Shown here piece after piece: positions 34,301-41,955 of a stretch of DNA of 64,000 bases; position 1 is the stretch's first letter, and each line of letters begins with the position of its first letter. Source of the stretch: an uncultured Acetatifactor sp. (GTDB lineage Bacteria; Bacillota; Clostridia; Lachnospirales; Lachnospiraceae); contig CAKRZO010000006.1 in assembly GCA_934433135.1 (NCBI GenBank), positions 62,001-126,000 on the forward strand, in the 5' to 3' direction. Both the position numbers and the translations under genes were made by a program. The notes beneath the pieces were generated by a model. The model was not told the DNA's origin. It made no database searches and saw nothing but the letters and a program-made list of their open reading frames with translations.

Positions 34301-34858
34301 GGGATTCTCCCAGGTCAGATCAAAAATATCCAAGATTCCGCCGCGGACGGAAAATTGTCCCGGTCCTTCCACCTGATACACTTTTTCATAACCGAGCGTT
34401 ACCAGTTTTGCGGAAAGTTCTTCCAGGTCAAGGGTTCCGTTTCTTTCAAATTCCAGTACGTCCTCTTCCTGCCATACGGCCTGAGGCGCCATCAGTGCCG
34501 CAAAGGTCGTCACCACGGTGACCGGCTTGTTTTCATATAACCGTTTCAGAACATGGACTCTTTCCTGCGTCAGCTGATTTCCGTGTACATCCGCCTGAAA
34601 GAAAATCAGATCCTTTGCCGGGTAAAGCATGACATTCCGGTCATAGAAGCGATATTCTTCGCAAATCTGCCTTGCCCGGATATCGCTGTAGGTAACGATT
34701 ACCTTTACTTTCCGCCCCTCCGACAGACCGTATATCATATGAAGCTTTTGCGAATCCACACAACCCGTTACCGACAAAGGTCCCGTGTTTTTGCGGATAC
34801 TTTCCTGCATATCCCCAAACTCTGCCAATTCCTTAAGAGGTGCCAGTAATGCCTGCAT
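31274..34858 (-). CDS. mfd: transcription-repair coupling factor Mfd
   Basis: This is a 1194-residue translocase that removes stalled RNA polymerase and recruits UvrA. Domain order is normal: a degenerate UvrB-like N-terminal part (1-about 340), RNA polymerase interaction domain (about 500-570, with FNELKIGDYVIHESHGLGIYRG split across its start), superfamily 2 helicase motor with Walker A CGDVGYGKTE near 655, Walker B IDEEQRFG, TATPIPRT, and TRG/C-terminal TRCF domain (about 1020-1160). AAAGGAG precedes ATG. It follows pth by 42 bases, the usual pth-mfd order of Firmicutes. Confidence 0.97.
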   Translation of the reverse strand: MQALLAPLKELAEFGDMQESIRKNTGPLSVTGCVDSQKLHMIYGLSEGRKVKVIVTYSDIRARQICEEYRFYDRNVMLYPAKDLIFFQADVHGNQLTQERVHVLKRLYENKPVTVVTTFAALMAPQAVWQEEDVLEFERNGTLDLEELSAKLVTLGYEKVYQVEGPGQFSVRGGILDIFDLTWENPCRVELWGEEIDSIRSFDLLSQRSIEQLESISVYPAAEFVLDPERMKKGLKRIEQEARKQEKLFRDAHKPEEAHRIRTQVQELKEQLTECGAGANLESYVRYFFEDLTSFPELVKRSASCCFFLEEPARIQEHADGVELEFKESMAQRVQLGYLLPGQMNVLYSAEQVAAKLEQMPLVLLSSIEARTRLFKPKKSFDISARNIPSYNGSFEALLKDLKAYRKKGSRVLLLSGSRTRAKRLAQELRDQDVPAVYTEDPMREVVPGEVLTCYGHVNKGFEYPMLKFAVIAESDIFGVEKKKKKRAKIADGQKIRDFNELKIGDYVIHESHGLGIYRGIEKVEMNGVVKDYIKISYRDGGNLYVLATGLDVIQKYASSDAKPPKLNKLGTKEWEKTKTRVRSAVNEVAKDLVELYAKRQQEKGYAYGPDTVWQKEFEEMFPFEETEDQLSAIADTKADMESTKIMDRLICGDVGYGKTEIAIRAAFKAVQEGKQVVFLVPTTILAQQHYTTFVQRMKDFPIRIDLMSRFRTAAEQKKTITDLQKGFVDIVIGTHRVLSADLKYKDLGLLIIDEEQRFGVAHKEKIKKLKENVDVLTLTATPIPRTLHMSLIGVRDMSVLEEAPNDRRPIQTYVMEYNEEMVREAIVRELSRSGQVYYVYNRVNQIGEVAARLAELVPEASVAYAHGQMKEHELERIMYDFMNGEIDVLVSTTIIETGLDISNVNTIIIQDSDNLGLSQLYQLRGRVGRSNRNAYAFLLYKRDKMLKEIAEKRLAAIREFTELGSGFKIAMRDLEIRGAGNLLGTMQHGHMEAVGYDLYCKMLNEAIQKLKGTEVRELDFPTLVELDVDAFIPASYIVNEAQKLDIYKRIAGIENGKERDDMRDELLDRFGQIPVSVDNLLRIALIRSAAHKLYLTEVKGKNEKITLSFRPDAAIDPVKIPALLRYYGDRLKFTVYETPFLTCRYQKTGLVQKDSELLLKTTEELLEDMKDLLPKEDGTDDGKNRVKDRKDNA

Positions 34859-34900
34859 TTTCTACTCCTTTTGCTGCTGCAACTCTGCTGCTGTTTTGCT

Positions 34901-35497
34901 TCATGAATGCTTGTCTTGAACCGTTCCTGCATTTTTTCGGTTGAATTGGTTCATTGCCTGATCCACGTCTCCGGCAATCATCATTTCTATCGCTTCCTGC
35001 GCTTTTTCGTAGGCTTCCTCCATCCGCTTTTGCTCCGAAGCATCAAAATGTCCCAATACATAATCCGCCAGATCATATCCGGCGGGTTTCTCCCCCACTC
35101 CGATTTTGATTCGGGAAAATTCATCCGTTCCCAAGTGCAGAATGATATTTTTCAGCCCGTTATGGCCTCCCGCACTACCTTTTTTCCGGATCCGCACCTG
35201 GCCTACATCCAGGCTGATATCATCGGACAAAACAATGAGTTCTTTCGTGACATCGATTTTGTAGTAATCCGCTAATTCCCGGATAGACTCTCCGCTCAGA
35301 TTCATATAGGTCTGGGGCTTTGCCAGAATGACTTTCTGACCGCCGATGATTCCCTTTCCGATAATCGCCTTATGCTTTTTTTCCAGCAGACGAATGTTTT
35401 CTTTTTCGGCCAGCCTGTCGATTACATCAAAACCGACATTGTGTCTGGTATGGGCATACTGCCCGGTAGGATTTCCAAGTCCTGCGATAATATACAT
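34901..35497 (-). CDS. pth: peptidyl-tRNA hydrolase
   Basis: This is a 198-residue enzyme that releases peptides from prematurely dropped peptidyl-tRNA. The family motifs are present: GLGNPTGQYAHTRHNVGF (residues 6-23, with the active-site Asn and His20), KPQTYMNLSGES near 60-71, the DDISLDVGQVRIRKKGSAGGHNGL block near 92-115 (given here as key residues Asp92-93, His112, Asn113) and RIKIGVGEKP. AAAGGA lies before the ATG. It is upstream of mfd in a conserved pair and follows the SGNH hydrolase gene by 34 bases. Confidence 0.96.
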   Translation of the reverse strand: MYIIAGLGNPTGQYAHTRHNVGFDVIDRLAEKENIRLLEKKHKAIIGKGIIGGQKVILAKPQTYMNLSGESIRELADYYKIDVTKELIVLSDDISLDVGQVRIRKKGSAGGHNGLKNIILHLGTDEFSRIKIGVGEKPAGYDLADYVLGHFDASEQKRMEEAYEKAQEAIEMMIAGDVDQAMNQFNRKNAGTVQDKHS

Positions 35498-35531
35498 AGT
35501 TCTTATTCCTTTGCTGTTTCGCTACGCTTTT

Positions 35532-36620
35532 TTATGCCAACACCTTTTTAAGCTCCGGTGCAAGCGCTTCTCCCCATCTTAAGCAGCCTTCTTTATCCGG
35601 ATGTCCTCCGAAAACCGCTTTCTGCGGCTCATCGGGGCTTTTCCCCAGGATCGGAACGTTGTCGAAAAAGCCGTCTGCCTTGGGAGCTAGTGTATCCCGG
35701 ATAAAGGCATTCAGATTCTTCCAGACGCTAAGTCTTTCTCCCTCGTAATCAAAAGGCGGAATGGTCTGGATCAGCACTTTTTTTCCGGCTTTTTTTAACT
35801 GATTAAAAATAGTTTCCAAATCCTTGCGGATGCATTCTTCCGAAAGCCCTTGCATAATGTCATTGACTCCGAAACATACCACAATCACATCCGCCTGTTT
35901 TGCTTTAAACATCCAGGAGCCGTTTGTCGCCGCATCATCTGCCCTGCCGTAACCGATTCCCAGATTCCAGAAGGAACAGCCCGTTCCGATTTTTTCCGCA
36001 GCGACTGCATTCCAGTGCGTATAGGTATTCATCTGCGTCCCAAGCCCCTGGGTAATGGAATCTCCCCAGAAGGCAACTCTTTCTTTTACTTCCCTTTTGC
36101 AGCCGATCATCGATGCTGCCGGATGAATCGTGGACGGAACCCATTTTCCATCTTCCAACAAAAAGGACGGTATCACGCTTTCTTCATGACAGGGAAGTTC
36201 TCTTCCCCGGTAACAAAGTTCCAAACACAGATCCTGTCCTGCTTCCAAAGTCAGTTTGACCGGATCAGAGGAAAAAAACTCACCCGGCATGACTTCCTTT
36301 TTCGTCTCTCCCCGAAAAGTTAAGGCTTTCCACTTCATTTCCGAAGGCATATGCTCTCCATCAAACGCTTTCACGATACCGACCCGCGCTTCTGCAATCT
36401 CCCAACTGTCGCAGACATAGTTCCGGGTACTTAACGTTCCGTCCGAAAAAGTGCTGTCAATGCTATTGGAAAACAGGATAGAATATTCCAGTTCCCCTCC
36501 GGCAAATATTTTATAAAAAGTCCTGCTGGTATCCGTTTTTTCACTGTCTTTTCGAAGAAAAAAACGCTGATTGGATGTTCCTGCCAAAGTATTGGACACA
36601 TATTCTTCAAAATATTTCAT
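35532..36620 (-). CDS. SGNH/GDSL-family hydrolase
   Basis: This is a 362-residue cytoplasmic esterase-like protein. The start is the ATG at 36620 (AAAGGA nine bases upstream). The N-terminal part (about 1-180) is a beta-sandwich as in acetyl-xylan-esterase-like SGNH proteins. The catalytic domain shows block I FWGDSITQG with nucleophile Ser188, block II NLGIGYG, block III GVNDIMQ and block V GGHPDKEG with the catalytic Asp and His. Family members deacetylate carbohydrates or other esters. It has a consensus promoter of its own and starts a run with pth and mfd. Confidence 0.85.
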   Translation of the reverse strand: MKYFEEYVSNTLAGTSNQRFFLRKDSEKTDTSRTFYKIFAGGELEYSILFSNSIDSTFSDGTLSTRNYVCDSWEIAEARVGIVKAFDGEHMPSEMKWKALTFRGETKKEVMPGEFFSSDPVKLTLEAGQDLCLELCYRGRELPCHEESVIPSFLLEDGKWVPSTIHPAASMIGCKREVKERVAFWGDSITQGLGTQMNTYTHWNAVAAEKIGTGCSFWNLGIGYGRADDAATNGSWMFKAKQADVIVVCFGVNDIMQGLSEECIRKDLETIFNQLKKAGKKVLIQTIPPFDYEGERLSVWKNLNAFIRDTLAPKADGFFDNVPILGKSPDEPQKAVFGGHPDKEGCLRWGEALAPELKKVLA

Positions 36621-36668
36621 GGCTGCCTGTCCTTTCAACCTTTCTCATTTCTAGTTTGGGCAAATCCC

Positions 36669-36697
36669 ATTATACTCAGGAAAAATGGGAGTGTCAA
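36669..36697 (-). promoter_or_regulatory. promoter of the SGNH-pth-mfd run
   Basis: On the minus strand, TTGACA (36697-36692), 17 bases, TATAAT (36674-36669). The match to the vegetative consensus is perfect, just after the spoVG terminator. Confidence 0.85.
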
Positions 36698-36726
36698 TAA
36701 AAGAATACCGGCAGTTTCCTATGACA

Positions 36727-36752
36727 GAAAAAAAGGCAGACGAATCTGCCCC
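36727..36752 (-). terminator. terminator after spoVG
   Basis: GGCAGA (36735-36740) and TCTGCC (36745-36750) pair around CGAA; the minus-strand transcript continues with seven U residues. It ends the glgC-glgD-spoVG transcript. Confidence 0.9.
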
Positions 36753-36774
36753 TTTTCGTTGATCGTTATTAGGT

Positions 36775-37053
36775 TTATGAAATAATGCCTGCGGCATCTT
36801 CCGGCATATCCCGGTATTTTTCCAGAATAATTCTCTGCATATTTTCGCGGGTTGCCGAATGAATCGGATGAGCAATGTCTTTAAATTCTCCGTCCGTGCC
36901 TTTTTTACTTGGCATGGCGATAAACATTCCTTTATCTCCTTCAATCACTTTGATATCATGTACCACAAATTCATCGTCCAGTGTAATGGAAGCAATGGCT
37001 TTCAGTTTCCCTTCTTTCCCTATTTTACGTATTCTCACATCTGTTATTCTCAT
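36775..37053 (-). CDS. spoVG: septation/DNA-binding regulator SpoVG
   Basis: This is a 92-residue protein beginning MRITDVRIRKI, with FVVHDIKVIEGDKGMFIAMP (about 30-50) and the HPIHSATRENMQRIIL segment that are diagnostic of SpoVG. Known members bind nucleic acid and affect sporulation, cell division and virulence genes. The start is the ATG at 37053 with GGGAG eight bases upstream, rather than a GTG two codons earlier. It lies only 27 bases after glgD and before a strong terminator, so it is probably co-transcribed with the glycogen genes as well. Confidence 0.96.
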   Translation of the reverse strand: MRITDVRIRKIGKEGKLKAIASITLDDEFVVHDIKVIEGDKGMFIAMPSKKGTDGEFKDIAHPIHSATRENMQRIILEKYRDMPEDAAGIIS

Positions 37054-37080
37054 TTGCACATCTCCCTCATAGCAATCTGA

Positions 37081-38199
37081 TCAAATCATATATCTTGCAT
37101 TTCGTTCTACTACAATCCTCACACCGTCTTCTCCCACGTAATGGCTTCCGGCGCTGATGGTATCATGGCTTTCCACAATACAGTTCTCGATATAGGAATT
37201 GTCACCGATGTAGACATCATTTAAGATAATCGAGTTCTTTATCACACAATTGTTGCCGATATAACTTTTCTTAAAGATTACGGAATCCTCTATGGCTCCG
37301 TTGATAATACAGCCGCTGGAAATCAGACTGTTGCGGATCCGCACGCCGGTATTATATTTTGCGGGGGGCAGATCTTCAATCTTGGAATAAATCTCCGGAT
37401 ATTCATTGAAAAAGTAATTACGCACCTCGGGCTTTAAGAAGTCCATGTTGGTATTATAATAATCTTCCACCGAAGCGATATTTCTCCAGTAATCGGTCAT
37501 CTGATAGCCGTAAATACGTTTCAGATCCTTATAGCGAACCAGAATGTCTCTTACAAAATCATACCGGTCTTCCTCCGCGCAGCGTTCAATCATCTCAATC
37601 AGCTGGCGGCGGCGCAGAATGTAGATCCCGCAGGACACCATGTTGGTTCTGGCCTTCAAAGGCTTTTCTTCAAATTCCACAATACGGTTCTCTTCGTCCA
37701 TCACAATGGTTCCGAAACGTTCCACATTAACCTGCGGCTCCATTTCCCGGCATACTACCGTAATATCCGCCTTTTTATTGATATGATATTCCAGCACTTT
37801 TCCGAAATCCATCTTATAAACACCGTCGCCGGAAGCAATCACCACGTAAGGTTCATGACTGTTTTTTAAGAAAGACAGATTCTGCCAGATCGCATCCGCC
37901 GTTCCGCAGTACCAGTTACTGTTATCCGCCGTCACAGCCGGTGTAAATACAAACAAACCTCCCTGCTTTCTTCCGAAATCCCACCACTTGGAAGAACTTA
38001 AATGCTCGTTTAAGCTTCTCGCATTATATTGTGTAAAGACCGCCACCTTCTGGATATGGGAATTGGACATATTGCTGAGTGTAAAATCAATGCTTCTGTA
38101 AGTTCCCGCAATAGGCATGGCACAGATTGCCCTCTTCTTGGAAAGTTCTCTCATCCTGTGATTATTGCCGCCTGCCAAAATAATTCCGATCGCTCTCAC
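37081..38199 (-). CDS. glgD: glucose-1-phosphate adenylyltransferase subunit GlgD
   Basis: This is the 372-residue non-catalytic or regulatory partner of GlgC. The nucleotide-binding loop is altered (LAGGNNHRMRELSKKR in place of the catalytic GGxGxRL), as usual for GlgD, while the left-handed beta-helix repeats (about 280-365, with IKNSIILNDVYIGDNSYI) are retained. It starts with GTG, overlapping the glgC stop by 4 bases. In Firmicutes GlgC-GlgD heteromers make ADP-glucose for glycogen synthesis. No glgA or glgP is in the window. Confidence 0.95.
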   Translation of the reverse strand: MRAIGIILAGGNNHRMRELSKKRAICAMPIAGTYRSIDFTLSNMSNSHIQKVAVFTQYNARSLNEHLSSSKWWDFGRKQGGLFVFTPAVTADNSNWYCGTADAIWQNLSFLKNSHEPYVVIASGDGVYKMDFGKVLEYHINKKADITVVCREMEPQVNVERFGTIVMDEENRIVEFEEKPLKARTNMVSCGIYILRRRQLIEMIERCAEEDRYDFVRDILVRYKDLKRIYGYQMTDYWRNIASVEDYYNTNMDFLKPEVRNYFFNEYPEIYSKIEDLPPAKYNTGVRIRNSLISSGCIINGAIEDSVIFKKSYIGNNCVIKNSIILNDVYIGDNSYIENCIVESHDTISAGSHYVGEDGVRIVVERNARYMI

Positions 38200-39470
38200 A
38201 TCTGTTCACCTGCCTTAATTAAAGATTTACCGCTTGCCAGATAAAGATTCTCATAATCTTCTTCTGACGTCTTGCCGGCCACTACCGTATTTTTTCCGAT
38301 TGTCACATGATCCGGTATGCTGCTCTTTTCACCGATTGTGACAAGACCATGATTGTAAATGTGAGGCGCTATTTCGTTTTCCCTTTCTTCTCCCGCACCC
38401 AAAGTCACACCGTTGCCGATGGAAACATTTTCCGCAACAATCGCCTTCTGAATGTTGCAATTCTCACCGATCTGCGTCTGGTTCATAATGATGGAATCCC
38501 TGACCACAGTTCCTTTGCCGATTACCACTCCGCAGCCGATTACGGAATTATAAACTTCTCCGTAGATGCTGGTTCCCTCTCCGATAATGCAGCGTTCCAC
38601 TGCGCAGGAATCTGCTATGTACTGCGGCGGAAGACTGGCGGATTTGGTGTAGATTTTCCAATATTCCTCATACAGATTAAAATCCGGTACAATATCAATC
38701 AGTTCCATGTTGGCTTCCCAGTAAGAATGAAGCGTTCCCACATCCTTCCAGTAACCATTGAATTCATAGGCATAAAGAGGCGCTCCGTTATCATGACAGT
38801 ACGGAATGACATGCTTCCCGAAATCCAATGCAGGCTGATCCGCCATGGTAATCAATGCTTCTTTTAATGTTTTCCAGTTAAAAATATAAATTCCCATACT
38901 TGCAAGATTGCTTCTGGGATGAGCCGGTTTCTCCTCAAATTCCGTAATCCGGTGATTCTCATCGGTAATCATGATACCGAACCGGCTTGCTTCCTCAATC
39001 GGAACCGGCATAACGGCAATGGTAACCTCCGCATGATTGGCTTTATGAAAATCTAGCATTAACTCATAATCCATCTTATAAATATGGTCGCCGGACAGAA
39101 TCAGAACATATTCCGGATTATAGCTTTCCATATAATCAAGATTCTGATAAATGGCGTTCGCTGTTCCGGTATACCATTCACTGTTGGTACTCTTCTCATA
39201 GGGCGGCAGAACAGTTACTCCGCCGATGTTCCGATCCAGATCCCATGGAATACCGATTCCGATATGGGTATTCAGCCGAAGGGGCTGATACTGTGTCAGA
39301 ACGCCCACTGTATCCACACCGGAATTAATGCAGTTCGACAACGGGAAATCAATAATACGATATTTTCCGCCGAAAGCAACTGCAGGCTTGGCGACTTTGG
39401 ATGTCAGAACACCCAGACGGCTCCCCTGACCGCCTGCCAGCAACATGGCAATCATTTCTTTTTTTATCAT
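38196..39470 (-). CDS. glgC: glucose-1-phosphate adenylyltransferase GlgC
   Basis: This is a 424-residue catalytic ADP-glucose pyrophosphorylase: ATP plus glucose-1-phosphate to ADP-glucose. It has the nucleotide loop LLAGGQGSRLGVLT near 10-23, KPAVAFGGKYRIIDF, the ATP-site WYTGTANAIYQN (about 100), SGDHIYKMDY (about 125) and FEEKP sugar-phosphate motif near 178, then a C-terminal beta-helix. GAGGTGAAGAC precedes ATG. It is the first gene of glgC-glgD-spoVG, with an inverted-repeat-flanked promoter in the 363-base gap upstream. Confidence 0.96.
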   Translation of the reverse strand: MIKKEMIAMLLAGGQGSRLGVLTSKVAKPAVAFGGKYRIIDFPLSNCINSGVDTVGVLTQYQPLRLNTHIGIGIPWDLDRNIGGVTVLPPYEKSTNSEWYTGTANAIYQNLDYMESYNPEYVLILSGDHIYKMDYELMLDFHKANHAEVTIAVMPVPIEEASRFGIMITDENHRITEFEEKPAHPRSNLASMGIYIFNWKTLKEALITMADQPALDFGKHVIPYCHDNGAPLYAYEFNGYWKDVGTLHSYWEANMELIDIVPDFNLYEEYWKIYTKSASLPPQYIADSCAVERCIIGEGTSIYGEVYNSVIGCGVVIGKGTVVRDSIIMNQTQIGENCNIQKAIVAENVSIGNGVTLGAGEERENEIAPHIYNHGLVTIGEKSSIPDHVTIGKNTVVAGKTSEEDYENLYLASGKSLIKAGEQM

Positions 39471-39594
39471 GTCTTCACCTCAATCTAGCCTTTTACCATC
39501 CCTTAGCCGAGAATCCGCTTTGCCTGCATCGATCGGAAAGGATACTGAACGCTGTCCGGCTCCGCATATGCCCGTGGTAAATTATGGTATGTCC

Positions 39595-39672
39595 ATTATA
39601 TCACAGCTTGACCTGAAAGTGAATATTAATTGCCAAAAAAATATTGTCTTTTCCGATTTTTATATTCACTTT
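39595..39672 (-). promoter_or_regulatory. glgC promoter with paired operator-like inverted repeats
   Basis: On the minus strand: -35 TTCACT (39623-39618), 17 bases, -10 TATAAT (39600-39595). The -35 lies inside one arm of an 11-bp perfect inverted repeat, AAAGTGAATAT at 39616-39626 and ATATTCACTTT at 39662-39672, arms 46 bases apart. Two copies of one regulator site, one on the -35, is a plausible looping arrangement. The rest of 39471-39833 holds no gene, only the repeat at 39744-39800. Confidence 0.6.
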
Positions 39673-39743
39673 GCCTGCATTTTACATTTTTATTACCATT
39701 ATTCTCCTATTTTGCACAATTTATGACTTATATCGGCAAAACA

Positions 39744-39800
39744 TTGGTAACAGTTCAGACAAGCGCGGTTTTGCAAATGGCGCATCTGAACTGTTACCAA
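39744..39800. repeat. dispersed palindromic repeat, short copy with 16-bp perfect ends
   Basis: TTGGTAACAGTTCAGA at the left and its exact inverse at the right, with only 25 bases between. The inner sequence AAATGGCGCA matches the right part of the full-length copies, so this is an internal-deletion form. It lies 34 bases after the ABC-F stop codon and could act as that gene's 3' hairpin. Confidence 0.85.
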
Positions 39801-39833
39801 TAACTGGTTCGAATTGTAAGAATCATTCCGGAT

Positions 39834-41744
39834 TTATGCCTGCTGTGCAATTTTGGCCGCCAGTTCCTCCAGATACATCCAGCGATCCAGCTTCTCTTCC
39901 AGCATTTTTTCAGCCTCTTCCTTTTCCGCGGAAAGTGCATTCAACTTCACGAAATCCGTAGCAGCCTCTGTCATGCCCTTTTCCAGTTCCCCGATCTTTT
40001 CTTCCAGCGCTGCGATGTCACTCTCTATGGTTTCGTACTCTCTTTGTTCCTTGTAGCTGAATTTTAATTTTTGCGGTCCTCGCTCCTTTTTCCCTTTGCC
40101 GTTCTTCTCCGGATCGGTTCTCTCCGGCGTTTCCCGGCCCGACTTAAGCTCCTGCTCCATGCCTTTCGTCGGTTTTATCTTAAGGCCGGAGTTCTCTTTC
40201 GCGTTTTCTTCTTCCGCCTTTTTCAAAGCATAATCCGTATAGCCGCCTTCGTACTGCCGGATCTTTCCGCCTTCCTCAAAGGCAAAAATCCGTCTCATGG
40301 TTCTGTCCAGAAAGTACCGGTCATGGGATACGGTAATCACAATTCCCTCGTAACGATCCAGATAGTCCTCCAGAATGGTTAACGTTGCAATATCCAGATT
40401 GTTGGTGGGCTCATCCAGCAAAAGGCAATTGGGTGAAGATGCCAACACCCGCAATAGATTCAGACGTTTCTTTTCTCCTCCGGACAATTTTCCGATGGGA
40501 CTGTACTGCTTCTGCGGCGGGAAAAGAAATTTTTCCAGCATGGCAGACGCCGACAGCATGCCGTCCGCCGTCCGGATGTATTCCGCCGTATCTTTCACGT
40601 AATCAATCACTCTCTGCTGCGGATCCATAAAGGACTCATCGATTTCCTTTTCTCCCCCGTCCGCCGCAGGCTTTTGGGATGCAATCTCCTGCGCGTAGTA
40701 CCCCATTTTTACCGTCTGGCCGACGATGACCTGCCCGGAGTCCTGGGGAAGGATCCCGGCAATGATCTTCATCAGCGTTGATTTTCCGCAGCCGTTGGGA
40801 CCGATAAAACCGACACGGTCATTTTTCAAGAAAATATAAGAAAAATCCTCAATCAGCTTCCGGTCTCCGTATGCTTTACCGATATGCTCCAGTTCTACCG
40901 TAGTCTTTCCCAGTCTCGTGGAAATGGAACTCAGTTCCACCTGCGAATCCTTAACCGGTGCCTCGCGATCCCGCAATTCTTCGTAACGTTGAATATGGGC
41001 TTTCTGTTTGGTGGAGCGGGCTCTTGCGCCTCTTTGAATCCACTCCAGTTCCACCCGCAGAATGGACTGCCTCTTACGCTCACTTGCCTGCTGCATTTCC
41101 TCTCTCTGCGCTTTCAGTTCCAGGAAACCGGAATAATTGGTTTGGTAACTGTATATGGAGCCCTTATCGATTTCAACAATCCGGTTCGTGACACTGTCCA
41201 GAAAATAACGGTCATGCGTCACCATGATCAGAGAGCCTTTCCACTTCTTCAGATACTCTTCCAGCCAGTCCGCCATATCGTTATCCAGATGGTTGGTAGG
41301 CTCGTCCAGAAGGAGAATATCCGCCGGTGAAAGCAGTGTACGGATTAATGCCAGACGTTTCCGCTGTCCTCCGGAAAGTTGCCCGGCAGGCTGTGCAAAA
41401 TCCGTAATTCCGAGACGCATCATCATGGCTTTGGCATCGCTCTCTGCGCTCCACCTGTTCTCTTCCGTCACATTGCCTTCCAGCACGCATTCTAAACTGC
41501 TTTTCCCGGCTTCAAATTCCGGATGCTGCGGCAGGTAGCGCAACACCACATGCCCTGCCCTGGTAATTGTCCCTTCATCGGGCTCCTCCAGCCCGGCAAT
41601 CATCTTAAGCAATGTGGTCTTCCCGGTTCCGTTGATACCGATCACGCCGACCTTTTCTCCTTCCTGCAAAGAAAAAGATGCATTGCAGAATAATTTCCTT
41701 TCTGTATATGATTTCGTCAGATTTTCCACTGTCAGTAAATTCAC
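39834..41744 (-). CDS. ABC-F family ATP-binding protein (Uup/YdiF-like)
   Basis: This is a 636-residue soluble protein with two ABC domains and no membrane part, the ABC-F layout that acts on ribosomes. First domain: GINGTGKTTLL near 36-46, LSGGQRKRLALIR, LLLDEPTNHLD. Linker region: positively charged helices near 235-300. Second domain: GPNGCGKSTL, LSGGEKKRLNLLR, LLLDEPTNNLD. A C-terminal coiled-coil extension covers about 535-636. The start is GTG at 41744, preceded by GAGGGAGG; upstream in-frame codons run through a repeat element and are rejected. Role could be translation rescue or antibiotic protection; which is not visible. Confidence 0.9.
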   Translation of the reverse strand: MNLLTVENLTKSYTERKLFCNASFSLQEGEKVGVIGINGTGKTTLLKMIAGLEEPDEGTITRAGHVVLRYLPQHPEFEAGKSSLECVLEGNVTEENRWSAESDAKAMMMRLGITDFAQPAGQLSGGQRKRLALIRTLLSPADILLLDEPTNHLDNDMADWLEEYLKKWKGSLIMVTHDRYFLDSVTNRIVEIDKGSIYSYQTNYSGFLELKAQREEMQQASERKRQSILRVELEWIQRGARARSTKQKAHIQRYEELRDREAPVKDSQVELSSISTRLGKTTVELEHIGKAYGDRKLIEDFSYIFLKNDRVGFIGPNGCGKSTLMKIIAGILPQDSGQVIVGQTVKMGYYAQEIASQKPAADGGEKEIDESFMDPQQRVIDYVKDTAEYIRTADGMLSASAMLEKFLFPPQKQYSPIGKLSGGEKKRLNLLRVLASSPNCLLLDEPTNNLDIATLTILEDYLDRYEGIVITVSHDRYFLDRTMRRIFAFEEGGKIRQYEGGYTDYALKKAEEENAKENSGLKIKPTKGMEQELKSGRETPERTDPEKNGKGKKERGPQKLKFSYKEQREYETIESDIAALEEKIGELEKGMTEAATDFVKLNALSAEKEEAEKMLEEKLDRWMYLEELAAKIAQQA

Positions 41745-41765
41745 GCCTGCTGCCTCCCTCTTTTT

Positions 41766-41818
41766 GTAACAGTTCAACCAGGCATTCAAAAAAATCGCGA
41801 ATGTCGTGTCTGAACTGC
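41766..41818. repeat. dispersed palindromic repeat, degenerate short copy
   Basis: It begins GTAACAGTTCAACC and ends GTGTCTGAACTGCC, with GCGAATG inside, a decayed short form of the family. It lies wholly in the 5' untranslated leader of the ABC-F gene, just before its ribosome site, where it could fold. Confidence 0.7.
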
Positions 41819-41831
41819 CGCCTTGCCTACC

Positions 41832-41860
41832 ATTATACATCATTCTGGGAAGCTTGTCAT
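41832..41860 (-). promoter_or_regulatory. ABC-F gene promoter
   Basis: On the minus strand, ATGACA (41860-41855), 17 bases, TATAAT (41837-41832). Transcription would start near 41825 and cross the repeat copy before the GTG start. Confidence 0.7.
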
Positions 41861-41915
41861 GCTTTCTGTTTGAATCCGGCACAATGGAATCCATTATCGA
41901 ACAGATCCTTGAAAC

Positions 41916-41941
41916 CAAAAAATGCCAGAAAGTCTTTCTGA
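41916..41941 (-). terminator. terminator after the nuclease gene
   Basis: CAGAAAG (41926-41932) and CTTTCTG (41934-41940) pair; the minus strand continues GCATTTTTTGG. It separates the ATPase-nuclease island from the ABC-F promoter. Confidence 0.65.
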
Positions 41942-41955
41942 CAAACTATCTGGCT

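Noticed and set aside
41745..41918. 58-codon N-terminal extension of the ABC-F protein
   Set aside because: It reads through a promoter and a repeat copy; the GTG at 41744 has a strong GAGGGAGG site and gives the normal ABC-F start.
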